A DNA stretch of 8,296 bases, from positions 1-8,296 of the forward strand of contig DQHS01000217.1 in assembly GCA_003524365.1 (NCBI GenBank), given 5' to 3'. Below, one piece after another: positions 1 to 5,799 of the stretch. The notes beneath the pieces were generated by a model. It was not told where the DNA came from. It searched no databases and saw nothing but the letters and a program-made list of their open reading frames with translations. How positions within the stretch are numbered: position 1 is the first letter of the stretch; each line of letters starts with the position of its first letter. The DNA is from Cellvibrio sp. (GTDB taxonomy: Bacteria; Pseudomonadota; Gammaproteobacteria; Pseudomonadales; Cellvibrionaceae). The position numbers and the translations under genes were made by a program.

Positions 1-376
1 GGGATTTGAACCCCCGTCCGCCAGCACTCCATCCTCGGCTCTACATGTTTAGAACCGCCTATTGATTTAGCGATTTACAGCCCAGCGGGCGGGACGTAAA
101 CCGCGATCCTGATAAGTTTTAGCTGATCCACCCCAGGCAGGCTTCACTGCGATCCAGTTCTGTATGACGGGCTTTAACGCGGTACTGGCACCTTGTTAGA
201 GACCGTTAGCGGCGAACCGCTAAATGGTGCTTTCAAAAGCTGCTTACGCAGCTAATTGGGCACCGTAGTTGTCATCATTGGCAACTGTAAGTTTGCAGCT
301 TTGGATTAACGTGATTGGCTACCCTCACGACATGCACCTAAGACTTTGTTACCAGCGTCGAATCCAAATCGACCCC
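1..376 (-). ncRNA. ssrA: tmRNA (transfer-messenger RNA), 3' end cut by window edge
   Basis: This is the RNA that rescues ribosomes stalled on broken mRNAs, acting with SmpB and adding a degradation tag to the unfinished protein. Read on the minus strand, it opens at 376 with GGGGTCGATTTGGATTCGAC, the hallmark 5' tRNA-like segment of one-piece tmRNAs. It ends at the window edge inside the T arm, where GGTTCAAATCC (12 to 2) is the T-loop sequence. Between them lies a tag reading frame (282-244) encoding ANDDNYGAQLAA followed by TAA. About a dozen bases, namely the 3' acceptor strand and CCA, lie outside the window. A possible -35 box TTGACG is at 421-416, but no good -10 follows it. A TAGAAT at 442-437 is an alternative -10. 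The promoter is therefore unresolved. Confidence 0.97.
244..282 (-). other. tmRNA proteolysis-tag reading frame (ANDDNYGAQLAA)
   Basis: On the minus strand the resume codon GCC (282-280) starts a 12-codon frame, ANDDNYGAQLAA, ending in TAA at 246-244. The AND start and the LAA end match the known tag pattern. The C-terminal LAA is what ClpXP and ClpAP recognise. The tag is two residues longer than the E. coli tag ANDENYALAA because of the GAQ segment. I recall this version from Saccharophagus/Microbulbifer-type bacteria, which supports the taxonomic placement. Confidence 0.93.
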
Positions 377-448
377 AATCGCTGAACTTGATGGGTTGTT
401 CTTGCGAGCTTCCCACGTCAAGTAGCGAGTGGCGGCATTCTACCCCTA

Positions 449-1468
449 TTAATCGCGATAGGGAACAATGGTTTGAATGCTGCCATCCGCATTGTAGTTA
501 AGTGGGGACATCTTCACCGAACGCAAGTGGGTGATGCCTTTGGACAACACTGAATCGTGGTAGAACAGATACCACTGGCCTTGGTATTCGGCGATGGAGT
601 GATGGGTTGTCCAGCCGATCACCGGTTCAAGGATACGGCCTTGGTAGGTGAAGGGACCATAAGGGTTGTCACCCGTGGCATAACACAAAAAGTGAGTGTT
701 GCCGGTGGAATACGAGAAGTAGTATTTGCCGTTGTATTTGTGCATCCACGAGGCTTCAAAGAAGCGACGGTCGTGATCGCCTGCCAGAATGGGTTGGCCG
801 TTTTCATCGAGGATTTTAATTTCGCGCGGTGTTTCGGCGAATTGCAGCATATCGTCACTCATGCGCGCGACAATCGGCCCGAGTGCGGGTTCGTTATCGG
901 CTGGTTCGCCACGATTTGCGTCATATTGATTGTTGCGATAATTCTGCAACTGGCCGCCCCAGATTCCACCAAAGTACATGTAGTAGCTGCCATCGCTATC
1001 TTCAAATACCGCAGGGTCGATGGTGTAGCTGCCTTTAATTGCTTCGGGTTCGGCTTTGAACGGACCGATGGGTGAATCGCCCACAGCGACGCCGATTTGA
1101 AAAATATCGTCCGCACGTTTTGCCGGGAAATATAAATAATATTTGCCATTTTTATGCGCGGCATCCGGTGCCCACATTTGACGTTGCGCCCAAGGCACAT
1201 CTTTTACATGCAGGGCAACGCCGTTATCGACTGCGGGGCTATCAGGTGAATCCAATGAGATAACGTGATAGTCCTCCATGCCGAAATGATCACCGTTGTC
1301 GTTAAACGGAATTCCCGCTTCAATATCGTGCGATGGATAAATATAAATCTTGCCATTGAACACATGCGCCGAGGGGTCGGCGGTGTAGATGTGTTCAACC
1401 AACGGTTGGGAAATTGCGCGCGCTTTTAAATCGGCCACTACTTCCGGAGCTAATAATTCTTCAGCCAT
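449..1468 (-). CDS. GH43 glycoside hydrolase, cytoplasmic (beta-xylosidase / alpha-L-arabinofuranosidase type)
   Basis: This 339-residue protein is a single five-bladed beta-propeller glycosidase of family GH43, whose members release xylose or arabinose with inversion of configuration. The expected catalytic triad is visible: the base Asp31 in TADPSAHVF, the pKa-modulating Asp151 in TIDPAVFED, and the acid Glu238 in FFEASWMHK. His289/His290 in WTTHHSI match the position that often holds a metal ion or water in the central cavity. There is no signal peptide and no carbohydrate-binding module, so it should work in the cytoplasm on imported oligosaccharides. It begins 67 bases after the stop of the GPH symporter on the same strand, so the two are probably co-transcribed. 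ATG 1468 is preceded by a weak GAGA-type ribosome site. It resembles subfamily GH43_1, but xylosidase and arabinofuranosidase activity cannot be separated by eye. Confidence 0.92.
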   Translation of the reverse strand: MAEELLAPEVVADLKARAISQPLVEHIYTADPSAHVFNGKIYIYPSHDIEAGIPFNDNGDHFGMEDYHVISLDSPDSPAVDNGVALHVKDVPWAQRQMWAPDAAHKNGKYYLYFPAKRADDIFQIGVAVGDSPIGPFKAEPEAIKGSYTIDPAVFEDSDGSYYMYFGGIWGGQLQNYRNNQYDANRGEPADNEPALGPIVARMSDDMLQFAETPREIKILDENGQPILAGDHDRRFFEASWMHKYNGKYYFSYSTGNTHFLCYATGDNPYGPFTYQGRILEPVIGWTTHHSIAEYQGQWYLFYHDSVLSKGITHLRSVKMSPLNYNADGSIQTIVPYRD

Positions 1469-1535
1469 ACACTATTCTCACTACTTCAATTCAAAATGGT
1501 ATTTCAATTCATGTTGGAAAAAACTGACTTAACTA

Positions 1536-3014
1536 TTACTGGCCGGCAGATTTACGGCGAGCATTTAAGTCTGCTTCGATTTGCGTCTCCAGCGGTTTGT
1601 TAATCGCGTAGAAGAACATACAGGCAACAGCAGCAAAGAAAGGCAGCGACGCAAACACACTCACCGCCGTTTTAATACCTTCAATTGTTTCGGCATTTTG
1701 TGCGGGGAGCGAAGCTTCGTAACCGTAGTAGGCGAGTAACCCCGCAACCAGTGAGCCGCCAATGGTTAAACCGGCTTTAAGTCCGAGAATCATCGCGGAG
1801 AACACAATCGCCGTTGCGCGGCGATTATTTTTCCACTCCGAGTAGTCGGCAACGTCAGCAATCATCGCCCACAGCAGCGGAATGGTTACGCCGTAGAAGA
1901 AGCCGTGCAGAATTTGCGATACAAAGACAATACCGATGTTTTCAGCAGAGAAAAATTTGAACGCCAATACAAACAAGGTGGATAAGAATAAAGCACCGGC
2001 GAAGACGTTGCGTTTACCGAATTTATCGGCCAGGTTTTTGGAGAAACCTATGCCGATAATCATCATGATAATGCCGCAGGCGTTAAACAAACTGAACGCG
2101 GAGGTAGGCGCGTCTTTCGGCCATTGGAACTCAGACAGACCAATACTGGAAAGACCGTGGTTGAGGCCAGCGATAAAGCCATTGAAGCCAATGTTTTGCA
2201 GGAACTCCGCCAGCTTGGCTTCATTCAAATAGTTTTCAAAATAAAATATATACATGCCGCCTTTGAGTGCGAGGGTGACGAATACCAGCACAGTCACCAC
2301 CAACATCACAATCCAGGGCAGATTTTTAAACAAATCGGAAACGTCCTGCGTAATTGAATTCCGCCCGGCAACTACCGGTAAAATCCGTTCTTTTGTTGTT
2401 ATGAAGGCAATCAGGAAAAACACGGTGCCGACAATTGAAAAGAGCAGCATGGTGTTGTGGAAGCCGACCGCTTTATCGCCATCACCCAGAATTAATACCA
2501 GCGGCAATAACAACACCTGAATAACAAATTGCGCAACCATCACAGCAACAAAACGGTAGGAAGACAAACTGTTGCGGTCAGACATATTGCCGGTGAGCAC
2601 GCCACTCAAAGCGGAGTAGGGCAGATTGTTCGCGGCGTAAATAATCAATAGCAAAATGTAGGTTACAAAAGCGTAAATCACTTTGCCGTTTTCATCGAAG
2701 TCCGGCGTGCTGAACGCAAGTAAGGCTACTGCCCCAAAAGGGATGGAGGTCCACAACAGCCAGGGGCGGAATTTACCCCAGCGGGTATTGGTACGGTCGG
2801 CGATGATGCCCATTACCGGTGTAAAAAAGGCGCCGAACATACCGCCGATAGCCATAATGGTGGCCGCTTTGCCCGCTGAAATCCCATATACATCCGTATA
2901 GAAGAAGGCGAGGAAGGTCAGCAGGGTTTGGAAAATCAGGTTGGCGGCGAGGTCGCCCAGGCTGTAGCCAACTTTTTCAACAACGGATAGTCTTTGTGCA
3001 GGGAGTTGAGTCAT
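1536..3014 (-). CDS. GPH-family (MelB/XynB-like) sugar:cation symporter
   Basis: This 492-residue inner-membrane protein belongs to the glycoside-pentoside-hexuronide:cation symporter branch of the major facilitator superfamily. Diagnostic motifs are the loop 2-3 signature ADRTNTRWGKFRPWLLW (72-88), the MSDRNSLSSYR segment (144-154), and ADVADYSEWKNNRRAT (386-401) in the second half. About twelve hydrophobic segments can be counted. The stretch between putative TM7 and TM8 (about 259-303) is a long soluble loop of roughly 45 residues, predicted to be periplasmic. The start at 3014 has AAGAAGA (3031-3025) ten bases upstream as ribosome site. With the GH43 gene just downstream, the likely cargo is a pentose-containing oligosaccharide such as xylo- or arabino-oligosaccharides. 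The cargo is inferred from context; the family call is firm. Confidence 0.95.
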   Translation of the reverse strand: MTQLPAQRLSVVEKVGYSLGDLAANLIFQTLLTFLAFFYTDVYGISAGKAATIMAIGGMFGAFFTPVMGIIADRTNTRWGKFRPWLLWTSIPFGAVALLAFSTPDFDENGKVIYAFVTYILLLIIYAANNLPYSALSGVLTGNMSDRNSLSSYRFVAVMVAQFVIQVLLLPLVLILGDGDKAVGFHNTMLLFSIVGTVFFLIAFITTKERILPVVAGRNSITQDVSDLFKNLPWIVMLVVTVLVFVTLALKGGMYIFYFENYLNEAKLAEFLQNIGFNGFIAGLNHGLSSIGLSEFQWPKDAPTSAFSLFNACGIIMMIIGIGFSKNLADKFGKRNVFAGALFLSTLFVLAFKFFSAENIGIVFVSQILHGFFYGVTIPLLWAMIADVADYSEWKNNRRATAIVFSAMILGLKAGLTIGGSLVAGLLAYYGYEASLPAQNAETIEGIKTAVSVFASLPFFAAVACMFFYAINKPLETQIEADLNARRKSAGQ

Positions 3015-3069
3015 TTGGGTTATATCTTCTTATGTGATGGTGCTTTTACTTTAGCGGACTTTGGCTAGA

Positions 3070-3080
3070 GCGACACGTAT
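3070..3080 (-). promoter_or_regulatory. Candidate regulator site 1 (ATACGTGTCGC)
   Basis: This is the copy nearest the symporter gene of an 11-bp motif found three times upstream of the sugar operon. It differs from site 3 (ATACTTGTCGC) at one base and reads in the direction of the operon. It lies about 56 bases before the symporter start codon, where an operator or activator site could act. No regulator gene is adjacent, so the binding protein is unknown. Confidence 0.35.
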
Positions 3081-3092
3081 TCACCTATGTTT

Positions 3093-3103
3093 AGCATGAT
3101 GCT
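3093..3103. repeat. Short palindrome AGCATGATGCT upstream of the symporter gene
   Basis: The arms AGCAT and ATGCT flank a single central base. A wider, looser pair, TTAGC (3091-3095) and GCTAA (3105-3109), surrounds it. It lies between candidate sites 1 and 2 and could be part of an operator. Short palindromes also arise by chance. Confidence 0.25.
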
Positions 3104-3116
3104 CGCTAACAAAATG

Positions 3117-3127
3117 GCGACAAGTGT
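3117..3127 (-). promoter_or_regulatory. Candidate regulator site 2 (ACACTTGTCGC)
   Basis: This is the second copy of the 11-bp motif, one mismatch from site 3 and in the same direction as site 1, with starts 47 bases apart. It overlaps a smaller palindrome CGACA-AG-TGTCG (3118-3129). It also forms one arm of the long inverted repeat that reads as a terminator, so the two roles cannot be separated by eye. Confidence 0.3.
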
Positions 3128-3146
3128 CGACTGAAGCCGCGCCGGT

Positions 3147-3157
3147 ATACTTGTCGC
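3147..3157 (+). promoter_or_regulatory. Candidate regulator site 3 (ATACTTGTCGC)
   Basis: This is the third copy of the motif, in the opposite orientation to sites 1 and 2. Its centre is 30 bases from that of site 2, close to three helical turns, which would place bound proteins on the same face of the DNA. It also forms the other arm of the terminator-like hairpin. Confidence 0.3.
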
Positions 3158-3219
3158 CGCAAGGATCGCCCAATGATAGCTTATAGTCAAGAAGTATATA
3201 ACTGGTGAAGAGTATGATC

Positions 3220-4185
3220 TCAACCAAGCATCGCGTTGCACATGGCACTGATATGGCGATGATCTGTACCGCAGCAGCCGCCGATCAGCGAGAGTTTGGT
3301 CAATTGTTTACGGAGTAATTGATAGCTCTGCCCCAGTTCCTCCGGGTTGCCGGCATCTAGACCGGTGAACTCGTCCAACTCCGCATGGCTTTTGCGTGAG
3401 GCGTTGGCACGCAAGCCACGAATACGCTCCAGCCATGCCCCGCCTTCGCCAAAAATATGTTCGAAGTGGCTGGGGTGCGCGCAGTTGATCTGATAGTAGG
3501 CGGGGTAGCTGTCGCTGGCGGCATCGACTCTGGTTATCGCATCGCGCAGATGTTGTCCTGAAGGCAAACGACCATCGGTCTCCAGGGTAAAAGATAGCGC
3601 CACCGGCATCTGGTGGGTTTTTGCAGCGAGCGTAATACCCACAGCTTCTTCTACATAGTTGAGGGTATAGGCGGTGACCAGATCGGCGGGGGTGTCGGCA
3701 AAAATACGCACCTGTTCGCCGTGGTAGCTCGCCGCTTCTTCAATAGTCATCCGGGTTGCTGCGCTGTAACCATCACCGCGTGGGCCAATTACTCCGCCAA
3801 TGACGATGGGGTTGATTGCGCTTTTCCATTGCTCGCGCAACTCAACCAGAAGTTGGATGGATTGGCGATTAATCGCTTCCAGCTCTGCGCTGCTATAACC
3901 CAACTTGGTCCCCCAATCACTGTTCGCGCGCCAGGTCGGTGTTTCGATAATAAAGCCAGCGCTGTGGCGTTTGGCGATGTCGGCGTAGCGCCCGTAATAT
4001 TCTTTCAGCTTGCTAATGCCCTGGGCACTGCTGAGTAAAGTGAAAGACGCGAAGGCGGGCAGGTCTATGCCCTCGTGAAAAATCATCGTCGTTTCCATTC
4101 CCCCATCGCATACCAGCAAGGTGTTGTTGGCTTGTGGCAAATGGTGGCGATGAATGGCGGTGCTAGTGTTGATGGCGTTTTGCAT
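3220..4185 (-). CDS. Homocysteine S-methyltransferase-family protein
   Basis: This 321-residue protein is a zinc-dependent, cobalamin-independent methyltransferase of the homocysteine-binding TIM-barrel family. Its members move a methyl group from a donor such as S-methylmethionine or a betaine to homocysteine, making methionine. The barrel opens with LLVCDGGMETTM (23-34). The three zinc and thiol-binding cysteines are present: Cys235 in INCAHPSHF, and Cys304/Cys305 in IGGCCGTDHRHI. Length is normal for MmuM-like enzymes and no signal peptide is seen. The NCAHPSHF form differs from what I recall of classical MmuM, so the methyl donor is uncertain and no symbol is given. AGGGAG sits about nine bases before ATG 4185. 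The gene diverges from a GlxA/AraC-type regulator, a likely local controller. Confidence 0.9.
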   Translation of the reverse strand: MQNAINTSTAIHRHHLPQANNTLLVCDGGMETTMIFHEGIDLPAFASFTLLSSAQGISKLKEYYGRYADIAKRHSAGFIIETPTWRANSDWGTKLGYSSAELEAINRQSIQLLVELREQWKSAINPIVIGGVIGPRGDGYSAATRMTIEEAASYHGEQVRIFADTPADLVTAYTLNYVEEAVGITLAAKTHQMPVALSFTLETDGRLPSGQHLRDAITRVDAASDSYPAYYQINCAHPSHFEHIFGEGGAWLERIRGLRANASRKSHAELDEFTGLDAGNPEELGQSYQLLRKQLTKLSLIGGCCGTDHRHISAMCNAMLG

Positions 4186-4212
4186 AGTGAATGCTCCCTA
4201 TCAAAAAATCAG

Positions 4213-4233
4213 CGTTAATGAGTGTTTATAACG
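4213..4233 (-). promoter_or_regulatory. Probable methyltransferase promoter: -10 TATAAA inside an inverted repeat
   Basis: On the minus strand, TATAAA (4230-4225) is a good -10 box about 40 bases before the methyltransferase ATG, but no good -35 is found 16-18 bases upstream. That is typical of an activator-dependent promoter. The box lies in an inverted repeat, CGTTA (4213-4217) and TAACG (4229-4233) with 11 bases between. The predicted leader is only about 30 bases, too short for a riboswitch. Confidence 0.4.
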
Positions 4234-4285
4234 AAAACCCACGTTGGTGTAGGTGATGCCACTCTAGCGTCATCTTCGGTTAACC

Positions 4286-4291
4286 TATAAA
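4286..4291 (+). promoter_or_regulatory. Possible -10 box (TATAAA) of the GlxA-type regulator gene
   Basis: TATAAA lies 32 bases before the regulator ATG. The matching -35 region (about 4263-4268, TCTAGC) is poor, so this is a weak or regulated promoter if real. The two facing promoters are about 55 bases apart, so one bound regulator could affect both. Confidence 0.35.
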
Positions 4292-4323
4292 GCCGTTTCG
4301 GCAACAAACTGGACAAATCGGCC

Positions 4324-5370
4324 ATGACCCAGCAGCCCATTCGTAAACCCATTCGTATCGCCATACTGATTTTTCCCGATGTCACTATCTCCACAGCCTA
4401 TGGCATGTACGACTTATTTAAGGGGGTGGGGCGCGATTGGGGTTTTGTCACCACCGGTGAGCCTGGTGATTCTTTGATGCAGCCCGAACTCGTTGCCGTC
4501 ACCAGCGAGACCTTTGTGGCGGCCAATGGGGTAAGCATTACGCCAAGTTTATCGATTGCGGATTTTCCGTCCCCCGATATCGTCTGTGTGCCGGATGTAT
4601 TCGTGTCCCCCACCGACCAGTGGGCAAGCCGCTTTCAGCGCGAGTTGGATTATTTGCGCGCGGCTTATGTGCGCGGTGCGACTATCGCTACCGCCTGTTC
4701 CGGTGCTTTGTTGTTGGCAGAAGCGGGTTTGTTGAACGGTTGGCAGGCGACCACACACTGGGGTTATTGTGATTATTTGCGTAAGCAATATCCCGCGATT
4801 GATGTTCACCCGCAGCGCGCATTGGTTGCCTCGGGCGATGAACAGCGGTTGGTGATGGCAGGAGGTGGCACCAGCTGGTTGGATCTCGCTCTGGTTTTAA
4901 TTACACGTTGGTGCGGCGTGGAAGAGGCGATGCGTGTTGCGCGAATTCATTTAATTAATTGGCACAGTATCGGTCAGCAACCCTTCGCGCGGCTCTCCTG
5001 TCCGCCGCAAGTGGAGGATGCGGTGATCGCTGATTGTCAGGTGTGGATCGCACAACATTATCAATTACCCGCGCCTGTAGCGTTGATGGTGCAGCGCAGC
5101 GGTTTGGCCGAGCGATCGTTTAAACGGCGCTTTCAATCAGCGACAGGAATGTCGCCGTTAGAATATGTTCACAACCTGCGTCTCGAAGAAGCCAAGCAAA
5201 TGTTGGAGCGCGATGATGCATCAATCGAAGCCGTTGCTAGCGAAGTAGGTTACGAAGATGCCGGATTTTTTAGTCGGCTGTTTCGCCGCCAGGTAGGTGT
5301 AACTCCCGCTGCCTATCGCAAACGTTTTGGCGGCATGCGTAAGGCATTGGCAGCTGATTTGATCAAATAA
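4324..5370 (+). CDS. GlxA-family transcriptional regulator (DJ-1/PfpI domain + AraC-type HTH)
   Basis: This 348-residue regulator has two parts. Residues 11-195 form a DJ-1/PfpI (class I glutamine-amidotransferase-like) domain, IAILIFPDV at the start and ATACSGALLLAEAGLL around the nucleophile-elbow Cys125. Residues about 230-335 are an AraC/XylS-type DNA-binding domain with two helix-turn-helix units, ending in the signature IEAVASEVGYEDAGFFSRLFRRQVGVTPAAYRKRF. In this family the first domain usually senses a small molecule rather than acting as an enzyme; known relatives respond to arginine or to carnitine and betaine-type compounds. The divergent methyltransferase gene 138 bases away is the obvious target, which is inference. 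The ribosome site before ATG 4324 is weak (CTGGAC, somewhat distant). A 10-base direct repeat at the start of the gene encodes PIRKPIR. Confidence 0.93.
   Translation: MTQQPIRKPIRIAILIFPDVTISTAYGMYDLFKGVGRDWGFVTTGEPGDSLMQPELVAVTSETFVAANGVSITPSLSIADFPSPDIVCVPDVFVSPTDQWASRFQRELDYLRAAYVRGATIATACSGALLLAEAGLLNGWQATTHWGYCDYLRKQYPAIDVHPQRALVASGDEQRLVMAGGGTSWLDLALVLITRWCGVEEAMRVARIHLINWHSIGQQPFARLSCPPQVEDAVIADCQVWIAQHYQLPAPVALMVQRSGLAERSFKRRFQSATGMSPLEYVHNLRLEEAKQMLERDDASIEAVASEVGYEDAGFFSRLFRRQVGVTPAAYRKRFGGMRKALAADLIK
4336..4357 (+). repeat. Tandem direct repeat CCCATTCGTA, period 12
   Basis: CCCATTCGTA occurs at 4336-4345 and again at 4348-4357, with AA between. It lies in codons 5-12 of the GlxA-type regulator and gives the peptide PIRKPIR. 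The period is a multiple of three, so the frame is kept. It looks like a small recent duplication in the non-conserved N-terminus. Confidence 0.7.
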
Positions 5371-5373
5371 AAA

Positions 5374-5496
5374 ATGACCATCAGAAATCCTGAGGTCGTC
5401 CCTCCAAATATTCAATTAGACGATGAGCCGAATGGCGAGCATATTGTTCTCAATGCAGACTTATCCCCTTCAGGCACTGCGGCCTTGTGCTCTTAG
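5374..5496 (+). CDS. Possible 40-residue small protein (low confidence)
   Basis: An ATG three bases after the regulator's stop codon opens a 40-codon frame ending in TAG. The product begins MTIRNPEVVPPNIQLDDEPN and continues hydrophilic and acidic, with no membrane segment and no motif I recognise. The position suggests translational coupling to the regulator, but no Shine-Dalgarno sequence precedes it (the upstream bases are AT-rich). It could be a real small protein, the remnant of a longer gene, or a chance frame. The gap between regulator and membrane genes (5371-5554) holds nothing else I can support, and no convincing promoter or terminator. Confidence 0.2.
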   Translation: MTIRNPEVVPPNIQLDDEPNGEHIVLNADLSPSGTAALCS

Positions 5497-5554
5497 TCTT
5501 GTTGCGATAAGTGTGAATGTCCGTCATCGCTAATGTTATCCAGAGGAATCTAAC

Positions 5555-5782
5555 GTGATTAGTAAACAATACACTCCGCAAGTTTTTTCATTTTTTATGG
5601 CATTGCTAATGTCATGCATCATGTCTTTTATTATTTCAGTGTTTAATGTGGGCTTGGTTGATAACATCGTTTTGATTTGGCTAAAAGCTTGGTTATTTGC
5701 ATTTATTGTCGCCTTTCCCACCATTCTATTAATTACACCGACGGTGCGTAAATTGGTTGCCGTTGTTGTTGGGCAGAATTGA
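5555..5782 (+). CDS. DUF2798-like small membrane protein
   Basis: This 75-residue inner-membrane protein starts with GTG at 5555, supported by the ribosome site AGAGGAA (5542-5548) six bases upstream. Two hydrophobic helices are visible, about residues 11-30 and 43-62, with the motif AFPTILLITPTVRKLV at the end. This two-helix layout and the closing motif match my memory of DUF2798 proteins, whose function is unknown. It is the first of three closely spaced genes, and the next start is 17 bases after its stop. Overlap with the DUF2938-like gene would occur only if that gene used an earlier TTG start, which is less likely. Confidence 0.8.
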   Translation: MISKQYTPQVFSFFMALLMSCIMSFIISVFNVGLVDNIVLIWLKAWLFAFIVAFPTILLITPTVRKLVAVVVGQN

Positions 5783-5799
5783 TTGGCGGGAGATTATTG

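Larger units (their letters stand above)
3108..3158 (-). terminator. Terminator-like hairpin downstream of the methyltransferase gene
   Basis: On the minus strand, GGCGACAAGT (3158-3149) pairs perfectly with ACTTGTCGCC (3125-3116) across a 23-base loop, and the run ATTTTGTT (3115-3108) follows. It begins 61 bases after the methyltransferase stop codon, where a Rho-independent terminator is expected. The long loop and interrupted T run make it a moderate candidate. The same arms contain candidate sites 2 and 3, so the inverted repeat may instead be, or also be, a DNA-binding site. Confidence 0.5.

Noticed and set aside
1..90. An ordinary tRNA gene at the left edge
   Set aside because: The T arm looks tRNA-like, but the sequence continues into a tag frame and the tmRNA 5' signature, so it is ssrA.
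557..1075. Long plus-strand frame (172 codons) opposite the GH43 gene
   Set aside because: It lies wholly antisense to a gene with an intact catalytic triad, and its translation has no family features; it is a shadow frame.
3613..4038. Plus-strand frame of 141 codons opposite the methyltransferase gene
   Set aside because: It is antisense to a conserved enzyme core, with no ribosome site and no recognisable domain.
4186..4323. SAM or other methionine-linked riboswitch before the methyltransferase gene
   Set aside because: The predicted leader is about 30 bases and no riboswitch core is visible.
5779..5799. Upstream TTG start for the DUF2938-like gene
   Set aside because: It would overlap the previous gene and lacks a ribosome site, whereas ATG 5800 has GGCGGGAGA just ahead.
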